Counted from the first letter of the stretch, positions 41,252 through 50,362 are shown. The stretch is 64,000 bases of DNA from Massilia sp. NR 4-1 (GCF_001191005.1 NZ_CP012201.1:558001-622000), one strand, 5' to 3'. The notes: a model not told the origin generated them from the letters alone. Made by a program: numbers and translations.

Positions 41252-43192
41252 ATGGGGAATAGTCCGGTGTTGCCTGCTTGGCAAAAGTTGTCGACGAAGC
41301 TGGTAGGAGCCTTGCTGCTGTTTCTGGCGGCGGCGCTGACCGTTATCGGGTCGACGCTGTTTTTGTCCTGGCAGCTCGAGGGAAGCGCGGCGGCAATCAA
41401 CGATACGGGCAGCCTGCGCATGAACAGCTATCGGCTCAGCGCCTTGCTGGGCCGCCTGGAAACCGGCGATGAACTGGGCTTGGTGCGCAATGCGGCGACG
41501 CAGCAGATCAGCCGCATCGACGGCACGCTGGCCTTGCTGCGCCAGGGCGATCCCCAGCGCCCGCTGTTCCTGCCGCCGAATACGAAAATCCGCAACAGCT
41601 TCTCGACCATCACCCGTCATTGGCAGGATGGCTTACGCCCCATGGCACGCACCATCCTGGCGCAGGAGGCTGCCGATCCGGTGGCGATCCGCACCTTCCA
41701 GAAGGAGGCCGACCAGTTTGTGGCCCAGGTGAATACGCTGGTCAAGCTGATCGAGCAGGATAGCGAGCTGCGTACCTTCTGGCTGCGCGCCTCGCAGCTT
41801 GCCTTGCTGGGCCTCGCGCTGGTGACGACGATCAGTATCATCTTCCTGCTTTTCAGCCTGATTATTGAGCCGGTCACGCGACTTTACGAAGGCATGAGCC
41901 GCATGCGCGAAGCGCAGTTCGAGGTGCGCCTGGACGTGGACAGCGACGATGAATTCGGCCAGCTGGCGCAAGGCTTCAACCAGATGGGCGACCGTCTGCA
42001 GGACCTGTATGGCAATCTGGAGGCGCTGGTCAAGGTCAAGACCCAGGCGCTGGAAGAGCAGAACCGCGAACTGGCGCTGCTGTACGATTGCTCGGCCTTC
42101 CTGCAACGCCCGCAGCCGGCGGAGGAGCTGTGCGAGGGCTTCCTGCACCGCATCAGCGAGTATTTCAAGGCCGATGGCGGCTCAGTGCGTATCATCGATG
42201 CGCAGCGCGGCAATGTGCACATGCTGGTGCATCATGGCGTCTCGGACGAGCTGGTGGAATCGGAGCATTGCCTGAAGGTGGGCGATTGCCTGTGCGGCGA
42301 GGCGGTGGAGATGCGCATCGCCGTGGTCCACGATATGCGCCGCATCGACCAGGCGCATGAGAAGCAGTGCTACCGCGAGGGCTTTGTCACCGTTTCGGTG
42401 TTCCATATCTTCGCCCATGGCCAGCATGTGGGCTTCTTCAATCTGCACTTCCGCCAGGCCAAGGTCTTCAGCCCGCACGAGAAGGAACTGCTGGAGACGC
42501 TGGGCCAGCAGCTTGGCATCGCCATCGAGAATATGCGCCTGGCGACGCGCGAGCGCGAGATGGCGATTTCGGAGGAACGCAACCTGGTGGCGCAAGGTCT
42601 GCACGACAGCATCGCCCAGGGCCTGAACTTCCTGAATCTGCAGGTGCAGATGCTGGAGCAGTCGCTCAAGCAGGGCGAGATCGGCGATGTGGCCGAAATC
42701 GTGCCGCAGCTGCGCGCCGGGGTGCAGGAAAGCTATGAGGATGTGCGCGAGCTGCTGCATAACTTCCGCAGCAAGCTGGCCGAGGGCAGCCTGACCGGTT
42801 CCCTGGAAACCACCATCGACAAGTTCCGCCGCCAGACTGGCATCGAGGTCGAGCTGATCTCGGACGGCGAGGGCGCACCTTTCCCGCGCGAGCAGCAATT
42901 GCAGCTGCTCTTTATCGTGCAGGAAGCCTTGTCGAACGTGCGCAAACATGCGCTGGCAACCAGGGTGGAAATCGGTCTGCAGGACCATAAGGACTTTTCG
43001 CTCTCGATCCACGATAATGGGCGCGGCTTCGACGCCGCGACCTTGTCGGCGAAGAGCGAGGAACACGTGGGCATCCACATCATGCGCGAACGCGCGGCAC
43101 GCATCGGCGCCGAGCTGGATGTGCGCTCCGGTGTGGGCTTGGGCACCACGGTGCAATTGACTTTAGCGCGCGCCCAGCGCCGCGCGGCTTAA
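41252..43192 (+). CDS. narX: Nitrate/nitrite sensor histidine kinase NarX
   Basis: A 646-residue inner-membrane sensor. TM1 (about 17-39) is followed at once by the P-box INDTGSLRMNSYRLSAL (50-66), which binds nitrate/nitrite between subunits. A periplasmic four-helix domain, TM2 (about 185-208), HAMP (to about 260) and a GAF-like, cysteine-containing central module (about 275-430) come next. The kinase has H451 (QGLHDSIAQG) and an HATPase domain (DNGRGFD, GIHIMRERA). It starts after GGAGAG. narL follows after 20 bases, so this is a complete NarXL pair. Confidence 0.95.
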   Translation: MGNSPVLPAWQKLSTKLVGALLLFLAAALTVIGSTLFLSWQLEGSAAAINDTGSLRMNSYRLSALLGRLETGDELGLVRNAATQQISRIDGTLALLRQGDPQRPLFLPPNTKIRNSFSTITRHWQDGLRPMARTILAQEAADPVAIRTFQKEADQFVAQVNTLVKLIEQDSELRTFWLRASQLALLGLALVTTISIIFLLFSLIIEPVTRLYEGMSRMREAQFEVRLDVDSDDEFGQLAQGFNQMGDRLQDLYGNLEALVKVKTQALEEQNRELALLYDCSAFLQRPQPAEELCEGFLHRISEYFKADGGSVRIIDAQRGNVHMLVHHGVSDELVESEHCLKVGDCLCGEAVEMRIAVVHDMRRIDQAHEKQCYREGFVTVSVFHIFAHGQHVGFFNLHFRQAKVFSPHEKELLETLGQQLGIAIENMRLATREREMAISEERNLVAQGLHDSIAQGLNFLNLQVQMLEQSLKQGEIGDVAEIVPQLRAGVQESYEDVRELLHNFRSKLAEGSLTGSLETTIDKFRRQTGIEVELISDGEGAPFPREQQLQLLFIVQEALSNVRKHALATRVEIGLQDHKDFSLSIHDNGRGFDAATLSAKSEEHVGIHIMRERAARIGAELDVRSGVGLGTTVQLTLARAQRRAA

Positions 43193-43212
43193 TTTAAAAC
43201 AGGAGACAGTAT

Positions 43213-43872
43213 ATGGAGCAGGCGGACAAACCCATTAGCGTATTGCTGGTGGACGACCATACCTTGTTCCGCAGCGGCATCAAGTCCCTGCTCACGCGGA
43301 ACGCCGAGTTCCAGGTGGTAGGCGAGGCGGCCGACGGTGTGGAAGGCATTAAACGCGCGCAGCAACTGCAGCCGGACGTGATCCTGCTGGATCTGAACAT
43401 GCCGGGCATGTCGGGCGTCGAGACCCTGCAGCTGATCCTGCAGGACTGCCCGGACAGCGCGGTGGTGATGCTCACTGTGTCGGAAGATGCGCAGGATCTG
43501 TCGGTGGCACTGAAGGCCGGCGCCAGCGGCTATCTGCTGAAAAACATCGACACTGATTACCTGATCCGCGCCATCCGCCGCGCCGCCGCCGGCGAAACCG
43601 TGGTGGCCGAGGCGATGACGGGCAAGCTGGTGGCGCAATTGCAGGGCGGCGCGCCGGCCGCCTCGGAACTGGACAAGCTGACGCCGCGCGAGAAGCAGAT
43701 CATTGCCTGCCTGGCCCAGGGTGAGAGCAACAAGTCCATCGCGCGCACGCTCGACCTGGCCGAAAGCACGGTCAAGATCCACGTCCAGAACGTGCTGAAA
43801 AAGCTCAATCTGAGCAGCCGCGTGCAAGCGGCCGTCTACGCCGTCGAACACCGCCTGCAAGCCGACCGCTAA
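43213..43872 (+). CDS. narL: Nitrate/nitrite response regulator NarL
   Basis: A 219-residue LuxR/FixJ-type response regulator. Receiver domain 8-125 with acidic pocket D14/D15, phospho-acceptor D60 (LLDLNMPGMSG) and the conserved Lys in YLLKNID. The C-terminal helix-turn-helix covers about 155-212 (LTPREKQIIACLAQG, STVKIHVQNVLKKL). It should activate nar genes under nitrate; TAG/TAC-type heptamer pairs upstream of narK1, narG and moaA are candidate targets. AGGAGACAGT precedes the start. A REP-like palindrome follows the stop. Confidence 0.94.
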   Translation: MEQADKPISVLLVDDHTLFRSGIKSLLTRNAEFQVVGEAADGVEGIKRAQQLQPDVILLDLNMPGMSGVETLQLILQDCPDSAVVMLTVSEDAQDLSVALKAGASGYLLKNIDTDYLIRAIRRAAAGETVVAEAMTGKLVAQLQGGAPAASELDKLTPREKQIIACLAQGESNKSIARTLDLAESTVKIHVQNVLKKLNLSSRVQAAVYAVEHRLQADR

Positions 43873-43889
43873 GCACCGCCTACAGCCGA

Positions 43890-43935
43890 GTCCGTGTCCG
43901 ATTTTGGGGTCTGGCCCCAAAATCGGACACGGGCT
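43890..43935. repeat. REP-like palindrome, distant third copy
   Basis: The same palindrome as the pair around the RAYT gene: 18 perfect pairs (43892-43909 against 43915-43932) plus a G-T pair and two more pairs outside, loop TCTGG. It lies about 41 kb from the transposase, between narL and a convergent terminator. Confidence 0.85.
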
Positions 43936-43949
43936 GAAGTGTAAGGACG

Positions 43950-43974
43950 AAAAAACGGCGGCACAGGGCCGCCG
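43950..43974 (-). terminator. Rho-independent terminator of the small Cys-tail protein gene
   Basis: On the minus strand CGGCGGC-CCTGT-GCCGCCG is followed by six T (43955-43950). It lies 33 bases past the stop of the minus-strand gene at 44008. Confidence 0.85.
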
Positions 43975-44007
43975 AAAGGTACGACAAATGGAACTGTTGG
44001 CCGGCGC

Positions 44008-44262
44008 TTAGCCGCCGCAGCAACCGCCGCAGCAGGAGCCGCTGGAGGCTCCTTCGGGCTGGGCCGGGTAGCCGGCGCGGCTCAATTGGTCGGCCAGGAT
44101 TTGCGGCGAGACGACGGCGCCGTCGTATTTGATTTCAGCCTGGCCGCGCGTGGTGGTGATGTTGATGGCGGAGACGCCGGCCATCGCTTGCAGGGTGGCG
44201 GCGACTGCCTGGGCTTTTTCGGCGTCGCTCATGCCGACGATGTTCAGTACAGTGGTTTGCAT
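44008..44262 (-). CDS. HMA-like small protein lacking CxxC but with a Cys-rich tail
   Basis: An 84-residue protein with a ferredoxin-like heavy-metal-associated fold (TTVLNIVGMSDAEKAQAVAA, then GVSAINITTTRGQAEIKYD and ADQLSRAGYPAQ). The usual GMTCxxC metal motif is replaced by GMSDAEK. Instead the C-terminus ends GSCCGGCCGG (Cys 77, 78, 81, 82). It may bind copper or another soft metal through the tail. AGGAG precedes ATG 44262. Divergent from nnrS; its own terminator follows. Confidence 0.75.
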   Translation of the reverse strand: MQTTVLNIVGMSDAEKAQAVAATLQAMAGVSAINITTTRGQAEIKYDGAVVSPQILADQLSRAGYPAQPEGASSGSCCGGCCGG

Positions 44263-44508
44263 TCTTGCTGCTCCTGTTGATCGGATAAGTGGAGGCTGGA
44301 AGGATTCGATTCGCATGCCTTCAGCGCATGGATGCAAGCGTAAGCCAGGGCGGCGCGCGCGTCGAGGGCTGGCAGGCTTCTACAGCCGGTATATTTGATT
44401 TCCTTAATTTGTATCATCCTTTTGTCCGGCGCTTCTTCACAAGCCAAGGGACGGCGCCCACAATCTTGACTGTTGCGGCGCAATGCCGATGCTCGTCTGG
44501 AGTGCCTT

Positions 44509-45711
44509 ATGAGTCTGATGCAAGTAGAAGAACCCGAACCCGTTCCGCGCAGCGGCGGGCTGTTTGGACATCCGGTCTGGAATTTGGGCTTCCGTCCTTT
44601 CTACCTGGCGTCGGCCCTGCTGGCGGCGCTGGCGGTGCCGCTTTGGCTGGCGCGCTATTACGGCTGGCTGCCGGTGCTGGCCAAGGTGGATCTGGCCTGG
44701 CATATGCACGAGATGATTTTCGGGATGGCGATTGCCGTCGTGGTGGGCTTCCTGTTCACGGCGGGGCGCAACTGGACCGGCTTGTGGACGCCGGTGCGCG
44801 GCCATCTGGCGGCGCTGGTGGCATTGTGGCTGGCCGGACGCATTGCGCTGCTGACGGTGGGCGGCGCGGTAGGCGCGCTGGTCGACCTGCTGTTCCTGCC
44901 TTGCGCCATCTGGCCGCTGTGGCAGGTGATGCGCCGTTCGAAAAATAGCCGCAACTATATGTTCGTGCTGCTGCTGTCGCTGCTGACGCTGGCCAATGCG
45001 CTGTACCACGCGGTCTGGCTGGGCTGGTTGTCCTTGCCGCTGATGGCGCCCGCGCACGGTGCGATCCTGATGATTGTGCTGATCGAGTCGCTGATCGGCA
45101 CGCGCGTGATCCCCATGTTCACCCGCAACGGCGCGCCAGGCACGGTGCCGAAAGTGGTGCCGATGCTGGACAAGGTATCGGTTGGCCTGCTGGTCGCATC
45201 GGCCCTGGCCTGGGTGGCCGCGTTGCCTGGCTGGCTGGTGGCGCCGCTGTGTGTGGCGGCCGGCGTGGTGCTGCTGTATCGCCTGGCCGGCTGGCAGCCG
45301 CAGCGTACGGTGCGCGTGCCGCTGCTGTGGGTGCTGCACCTGTCCTATGGCTGGATCGGCGTCGGCTTCATCCTGCTGGCATTGGCCGCGCTGGGCCTGG
45401 TGAGCGCCAGCGCCGCCTTCCACGCGCTGACCGTGGGTTCGATGGCGGGCCTGATCATCGGCATGATGACACGCACCTCGCTGGGCCACACCGGCCGGCC
45501 GCTGCTGGCGGGACGTACCGAGTTCTGGATGTATGTGGCGATCCAGGTGGGCGCGGTGGCGCGCGTGCTGGCTTCCTTGCTGACGCAGCCGGAGCTGCGC
45601 GAAGGCTTGATGGTGCTGGCGACGGTGGGATGGACGCTGGCCTTCTGGCTCTTCCTGGCGAAATATGCGCGTTATCTGGGCCAGCCCCGCATCGACGGCA
45701 AGGAGGGTTAA
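44509..45711 (+). CDS. nnrS: NnrS family heme-copper membrane protein
   Basis: A 400-residue, roughly 12-helix membrane protein. Family blocks are LGFRPFYLASALLAAL, DLAWHMHEMIFGMAIAVVVG, RVIPMFTRN and AFHALTVGSMAGLIIGMMTRT with conserved histidines. NnrS proteins contain heme and copper and protect cells from NO-derived iron-nitrosyl stress. The start at 44509 has GGAG six bases upstream; the in-frame codon at 44473 is less likely. The 246-base upstream gap holds TTGAT at 44395-44399, only a half FNR-type site. Confidence 0.92.
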   Translation: MSLMQVEEPEPVPRSGGLFGHPVWNLGFRPFYLASALLAALAVPLWLARYYGWLPVLAKVDLAWHMHEMIFGMAIAVVVGFLFTAGRNWTGLWTPVRGHLAALVALWLAGRIALLTVGGAVGALVDLLFLPCAIWPLWQVMRRSKNSRNYMFVLLLSLLTLANALYHAVWLGWLSLPLMAPAHGAILMIVLIESLIGTRVIPMFTRNGAPGTVPKVVPMLDKVSVGLLVASALAWVAALPGWLVAPLCVAAGVVLLYRLAGWQPQRTVRVPLLWVLHLSYGWIGVGFILLALAALGLVSASAAFHALTVGSMAGLIIGMMTRTSLGHTGRPLLAGRTEFWMYVAIQVGAVARVLASLLTQPELREGLMVLATVGWTLAFWLFLAKYARYLGQPRIDGKEG

Positions 45712-45768
45712 AGCTGTCTGGTGGACATGCGTATAATTCTCGTTTCCACCCATTTGGCAGAATAAGCA

Positions 45769-47055
45769 ATGCAAGGCATGAGCGCCGCGAAGGATGCGGC
45801 AGGGGCAGCAACCGGCGGCCCGGAAACGGCAATCGCGCCGGCACCGCGGCGGACGGCGCATCCCGTCCGCAAGCCAGGACCGCTGGCACGCGCCAAGGAT
45901 CTGCTGCGCACCGTCCACCTTTGGCTGGGCCTCGTCTTCGGTTCGGTTTTCGTGGTGCTGGGATTGACCGGCACCGCCATCGCCTGGCTGCACGAAATCG
46001 ACCATACCCTGAACGCCGATCTAATGCAGGTCGCGCCGCCGCCCGGCATGCACGCCGGCGCGCCGCTGCCGGCCACGCTGGCCATGGTACAGGCGGTGCA
46101 TGAGCGCCTGCTGAACGATCCCGCATATGGCAAGGCCACGCAGATCATCTTCCCCGGCGAGGCGGGCGAGGTGGCGGTGGCCTGGTATAAGCTGCGCCCT
46201 GAAGGTGCTTACAGCCTGCAGCAGTTCCGGCAGGTGATGGTCGATCCCTTCACCTTGCGCGTCACGGGCGAGCGCGTATGGGGCGAGCTGGGTTTTGCGC
46301 GCCAGCTCCTGATGCCGACACTATTCCATCTGCACCGCTATCTGGTGGCGGGCGAAACGGGCAAGACGCTGATTGCCGCTTCCGGCGTGGTGATGCTGAT
46401 GGTGGCGCTGAGCGGCTTGTTTGTGTGGTGGCCGAAAGCCACGCGTTCGGCGTGGCGCATGGCGCTCACGGTGCGCCATGGCGGCTCCTGGCCGCGCTTC
46501 AATTTCAGCCTGCATCGCGCGGCGGGCTTCTTTACCGTGCCGGTGCTGCTGGTGCTGGGTTTCTCCGGTACGCATTTCAATCAGCCTGCATGGATCGCGC
46601 CTGTCATCAATGCGATAGCGCCCTTGCCGCCGGCAGGCAAGGCCGTCAACCACAGCGACAAGTCACTGCCGCTAATTGCGCCCGCCGATGCTGTGCGTGC
46701 GGCACAGACAGCGATTCCGCAGGGACGGGTATCGCGCTTAAGCCTGCCTGCCAAGGCCGATGCGCCTTACGAGGTGCGGCTGCGCCAGCCCGGCGAGCTG
46801 CGCGAAGGCGATGGCGCCACCCGCGTCAGCATCGATTCGCGCAGCGGTCGCGTACTGAAGGTGGTCGATCCTCTGCGCCCGCAAGGCGGCGAGGCGGTGG
46901 TGAACTGGCTGTTCCCGCTGCATAGCGGCGAGGCGTTCGGCACGGCGGGACGCAGTTTTATCAGCGCGTTTGGACTGATGCCGTTGGTCTTCTTTGTGAC
47001 TGGCCTGGTCATCTGGAGCAAGCGCCGCCGCGCCAAGCACAAGGGCCGGCACTAG
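45769..47055 (+). CDS. PepSY-associated transmembrane protein (possible iron reductase)
   Basis: A 428-residue membrane protein of the PepSY-TM family. An N-terminal disordered stretch (1-45) precedes TM1 (HLWLGLVFGSVFVVLGLTG), a periplasmic region, paired helices near 200-225 and 245-265 with His residues (FHLHRYLVAG, FSLHRAAGFF) and a final helix. Such proteins often sit beside siderophore receptors and may reduce ferric siderophores; no receptor is nearby here. A -10-like TATAAT lies at 45732. The 3' end overlaps the convergent dadA by four bases. Confidence 0.85.
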   Translation: MQGMSAAKDAAGAATGGPETAIAPAPRRTAHPVRKPGPLARAKDLLRTVHLWLGLVFGSVFVVLGLTGTAIAWLHEIDHTLNADLMQVAPPPGMHAGAPLPATLAMVQAVHERLLNDPAYGKATQIIFPGEAGEVAVAWYKLRPEGAYSLQQFRQVMVDPFTLRVTGERVWGELGFARQLLMPTLFHLHRYLVAGETGKTLIAASGVVMLMVALSGLFVWWPKATRSAWRMALTVRHGGSWPRFNFSLHRAAGFFTVPVLLVLGFSGTHFNQPAWIAPVINAIAPLPPAGKAVNHSDKSLPLIAPADAVRAAQTAIPQGRVSRLSLPAKADAPYEVRLRQPGELREGDGATRVSIDSRSGRVLKVVDPLRPQGGEAVVNWLFPLHSGEAFGTAGRSFISAFGLMPLVFFVTGLVIWSKRRRAKHKGRH

Positions 47056-48311
47056 GCGAAGCCTGGGCTTAGCACGCTGCTGGATGCTTCGTGGCCCAGC
47101 GTTTGCTCGATGATGCCGCCCACCATATCGGCCGTGGCAGCGGACAGCGTCCAACCCAGATGTCCATGGCCAGTGTTGTAGAAGACGCAGGGCGCATTGC
47201 CCCGTCCCACGCGCGGCATCAGATTGGGCATCATGGGCCGCAGGCCGGCCCAAGGCACCACGCTGCGCGTATCCACGTCCGGGAAGGATTGCCGCACCCA
47301 GTCGATCAGCGGCTGGATGCGGTCGGCGCGGATATCCCGGTTAAAGCCATTGAATTCGGCGCTGCCTGCCACGCGCAGGCGATCCGCACCGAAGCGGCTG
47401 GCCACCAGTTTGGTGGCCTCGTCCAGCAGGCTGACGTTCGGCGCGGCGCGCCGGCTGCGCTCATCCTGCAGATTTACCGTGATCGAATAGCCTTTGACGG
47501 GGTACACATTGACGCGGTCGCCCAGGGCGGCGGCGAAGGCGCGGCTTGCCGTGCCGGCGCAAATCAATACGCCATCGAAAACAGCGGTGCTGGTTTCGCC
47601 ATCGCAAACGGCGGTGACGCGGGCGCGGCCGCCTTCCACGGCGACCGAGCGCACATCCTGGCTGCAGCGGATTTCCGCACCCAGGCGCCCGGCGGCTTGC
47701 GCCAGGCCGGTGGTGAATTTGTGGATGTCGCCGCTGGAATCGCTCTCGGTATAGAACCCGCCGTAATAGCTGCCCGCCAGCGCCGGTTCGATGGCGCGCA
47801 TTTCCTCGGGCGTGACGGGCTTGCGTTGCAAGCCGCCCTGTGCCAGCAAGCGAGTGACTTCGGTGGCGCGCTCGAAACCGGCCTTGTCGCGGTAAATGTG
47901 CAGGATGCCTTCGCGTTTCAGGTCGAAGCTGATATTTTCCTCTTGCGCCCAGTTGAACAGGTGCTCGCGCGCGGCGATCGCCATTTGGACCGTGGCGATG
48001 GTGTTGTCGCGGTAGTGCGGGATGGCGGCGATGAATTCGGCGAACCAGGACAGCTTGTGCCAGCTGGGTTTGGGATTGACCAGCAGCGGCGCATCGCTTT
48101 TGAGCATCCAGCGCATGCCTTTGGCGATGGTGGACCAGTGATTCCACACTTCGGAATGGGAGGCTGAAAGCTGGCCGCCGTTGGCGTAGGAGGTTTCCAT
48201 CGCCGGGTAGCGCTGGCGTTCGAACAGCGTGACCTGGAAGCCGCGTTTGGCGAGGGCATAAGCGCTGGTGACGCCGGTAATGCCGCCGCCGATGACTGCA
48301 ATGGTCTTCAT
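47052..48311 (-). CDS. dadA: D-amino acid dehydrogenase
   Basis: A 419-residue FAD-dependent dehydrogenase of the DadA type that oxidises D-amino acids (typically D-alanine) to keto acids and feeds electrons to the respiratory chain. The N-terminal dinucleotide-binding motif is VIGGGITGVTSAYAL; other family blocks are MLKSDAPLLVNP, VKGYSITVNL and YNTGHGHLGWTLSAATADM. The start at 48311 is fixed by the Rossmann motif; the longer in-frame ORF adds a random tail. No dadX or lrp gene adjoins it. Confidence 0.92.
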   Translation of the reverse strand: MKTIAVIGGGITGVTSAYALAKRGFQVTLFERQRYPAMETSYANGGQLSASHSEVWNHWSTIAKGMRWMLKSDAPLLVNPKPSWHKLSWFAEFIAAIPHYRDNTIATVQMAIAAREHLFNWAQEENISFDLKREGILHIYRDKAGFERATEVTRLLAQGGLQRKPVTPEEMRAIEPALAGSYYGGFYTESDSSGDIHKFTTGLAQAAGRLGAEIRCSQDVRSVAVEGGRARVTAVCDGETSTAVFDGVLICAGTASRAFAAALGDRVNVYPVKGYSITVNLQDERSRRAAPNVSLLDEATKLVASRFGADRLRVAGSAEFNGFNRDIRADRIQPLIDWVRQSFPDVDTRSVVPWAGLRPMMPNLMPRVGRGNAPCVFYNTGHGHLGWTLSAATADMVGGIIEQTLGHEASSSVLSPGFA

Positions 48312-48531
48312 AAACGATATAGCTTCAGGCGTCTGGAGGCGTGGAGGGCGCGAAGCGGAGAGCTTCCAGGCGCTGGCTCCATCGGCGCCGGCCCTTGCGG
48401 GGCCGGACATTCCCGATACTGCAATGGCTTGCGGCCACCGCGGCAAACGGCACGGCCGCTTGCACGCGGAGCAGGATAGCGTAGTTTGTCAAAATGGAAA
48501 AGATATTTCGCCGCCGCCGTTGTGCGCCTGC

Positions 48532-49491
48532 TCAGGCCAGCTGCCACAGACGGTGCGCCTCCTCGGCAATGATGCCGGGGAACTCCTCCTGGAAGAACAG
48601 CTTGCCCTCGGGGATGCGGCGGATGCCCTGCGAGCGGGGAAAGATGCGGTCCAGGTATTCGGCATCGGCCAGCGGGAAGATAGTGTCGCTGGCGCCCCAG
48701 ACCATGCGCACCGGGATGCGGCTGCGTCTGAGCACCGATTCGATGCCCGCTAGCGGGTTCGGATCGAGCGCGACGTGGAAGGCGTGATACTGCGCGCGCC
48801 GCAGCGGGGAGCTGACCAGCGGCTCGACATAGTAGGCGATGGTTTTCTTGGTAAAGCGGCTGGGATCGTGGAAGACGGCAGCGCCGAAGGTGGCGCGGGC
48901 GAGGGCAGGATCGCTCAGCCATTTTGCGGTGTCGTCGGCCAGGGTGCCGGCACGGGCCATCTCGATCACCGGCAGCACGCCTTTGGGAGGGCTGTTCGGT
49001 TCCGTGTCGCAGTTGCTGAGCAGCAGCGAGCGCACGCGCTCCGGATGACGGGCGGCCAGCAACTGGGCCACCGCGCCGCCGCTATCGCTGGCGATGACAT
49101 CGGCCTTTTCCACCTTGAGCTGGTCCAGCATGGCGACCAGCATGGCGCATTGCGCGCCGGCCGTCAGCGGCTGCTGCGCCGGAACTTCCGAATAGCCGAG
49201 GCCCATGAAGTCCGGCACGATGCAGCGCCGCTCGGAAGCCAGCTGCGCGATGGCGCTGCGCCATTGGAAGCCGTTCAGCGGCGCGCCATGCAGGAAGAGG
49301 GCGGCCGGGCCGGCGCCGCGCTCCACGTAAGCGATGTGGCCGAAGGACAGTTCGGCGAAGCGGCGCGCGGCAAGGAAGGCGGCGCTGTCGGCAGCGTCGC
49401 CAGCGGTGGCTGGCGCGGCGACAGCGTATCGGCCGATGGTACTGGCAGCGAGGGCTGTACCGCTCAATTGCAGGAAATGTCTGCGCTTCAT
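48532..49491 (-). CDS. Exported alpha/beta hydrolase, dehalogenase/epoxide-hydrolase-like
   Basis: A 319-residue protein with a twin-arginine-type signal (MKRRHFLQLSGTALAASTIG) and an alpha/beta hydrolase core: oxyanion HG at 68-69 (LFLHGAPLNG) and nucleophile elbow ASDSGG with D136 aligned to the Asp of haloalkane dehalogenases and epoxide hydrolases. The block where the catalytic His normally sits (GHFLQEE-type) reads GKLFFQEE, so the base is not apparent. Its substrate is unknown, and it may be catalytically altered. Stand-alone; divergent from the KTSC gene. Confidence 0.78.
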   Translation of the reverse strand: MKRRHFLQLSGTALAASTIGRYAVAAPATAGDAADSAAFLAARRFAELSFGHIAYVERGAGPAALFLHGAPLNGFQWRSAIAQLASERRCIVPDFMGLGYSEVPAQQPLTAGAQCAMLVAMLDQLKVEKADVIASDSGGAVAQLLAARHPERVRSLLLSNCDTEPNSPPKGVLPVIEMARAGTLADDTAKWLSDPALARATFGAAVFHDPSRFTKKTIAYYVEPLVSSPLRRAQYHAFHVALDPNPLAGIESVLRRSRIPVRMVWGASDTIFPLADAEYLDRIFPRSQGIRRIPEGKLFFQEEFPGIIAEEAHRLWQLA

Positions 49492-49654
49492 GCTGGGTCT
49501 CCGTGGTTGGTCGTGGAGGGCATGCTAGCGCCGCCATGCCCGCCGCGCGCGCATAATCGGCCGACCGAGAGCATACCGCGAGCATAAACAGATGATTCTC
49601 TTGATCCGGCCTTATGATATTGTCCGATGCTGCAGCACTGAACAGGAGTCAAGC

Positions 49655-49939
49655 ATGGAAATGAAACGCATCAACGCAGGCAAACTGCGCGCCATCGGCT
49701 ACGAGCCGCGCGAACGGCAGCTGCGGGTGGAATTCGACGATGACAGCGCCATCGACTACTCGGGCGTGGGCGCCGAAGTCTGGCGGCGCTTGTCCACCTC
49801 GGCATCGGCATGGAGCTACTACCGCGATAACATCGAGGAAGAATTCAGCGGCCGCCGTGGCGTTGCAAAGACGGAGAAAAAGTCCATGGCCGCGCTGGAA
49901 GACCTGTTCCGCGCGCCGGACGAGGACAAGGGCGGTTGA
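49655..49939 (+). CDS. KTSC-domain protein
   Basis: A 94-residue small protein. The KTSC domain spans about 5-68 (LRAIGYEPRERQLRVEFDD, YYRDNIEEEFSGRRG). The domain is named from its fusion to lysyl-tRNA synthetases; its function is unknown. AGGAGTC precedes the ATG at 49655. The next gene starts directly after the stop codon, so the pair is co-translated. Confidence 0.82.
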   Translation: MEMKRINAGKLRAIGYEPRERQLRVEFDDDSAIDYSGVGAEVWRRLSTSASAWSYYRDNIEEEFSGRRGVAKTEKKSMAALEDLFRAPDEDKGG

Positions 49940-50335
49940 ATGAGCGAACCGCTTCACCCGAAAAAAATCGCGGCCTTGCTGGCGGCTCCGGGGCCGGTGC
50001 GATTCGATCACCTGATCACGCAGGCCGCCGATAGCGAGACCTTGTGGGGGCTGAAAAACGCGGAGGGCTGGGTTTCCCTTGTCAACAATGTGCAAGCCGG
50101 TGGCTTCGTCATCTGGCCGCATCCTGATTTCGCCCAGGCGTGCGCCACGGGCGACTGGGCCGGCTGCGAGCCGGCGGCCATCGATATCTATCGCTTCGTT
50201 GAAGACTGGCTGCCGGATATGGCCAGCAAAGGCCTGTCGATCGCGGTCTTTCCGACCCCGGCCATGCGGGGCGTGTGGATCGCGCCCGGTGAGCTGAAGT
50301 CCTGCCTCGAAGAAGAGCTTGCACAATACGAGTAG
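49940..50335 (+). CDS. DUF2750 protein
   Basis: A 131-residue cytoplasmic protein matching the DUF2750 pattern (FDHLITQAADSETLWGLKN, GFVIWPHPDFAQACA, IDIYRFVEDWLPDM). The family is uncharacterised. It begins one base after the KTSC gene and forms a two-gene unit with it. Confidence 0.8.
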   Translation: MSEPLHPKKIAALLAAPGPVRFDHLITQAADSETLWGLKNAEGWVSLVNNVQAGGFVIWPHPDFAQACATGDWAGCEPAAIDIYRFVEDWLPDMASKGLSIAVFPTPAMRGVWIAPGELKSCLEEELAQYE

Positions 50336-50362
50336 CGCTCAACTCACCTGAAAGGGCATTTC

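Noticed and set aside
44395..44408. TTGAT-N4-TTAAT upstream of nnrS as an FNR box
   Set aside because: Only the left half matches; the right half has too many mismatches to ATCAA.
44244..44417. A 57-codon minus-strand ORF upstream of the Cys-tail gene (MIQIKEIKYTGCRSL...)
   Set aside because: It has only a weak ribosome site (AAAAGG directly before ATG), overlaps the start of the next gene, and resembles no family I know. Too little support to annotate.
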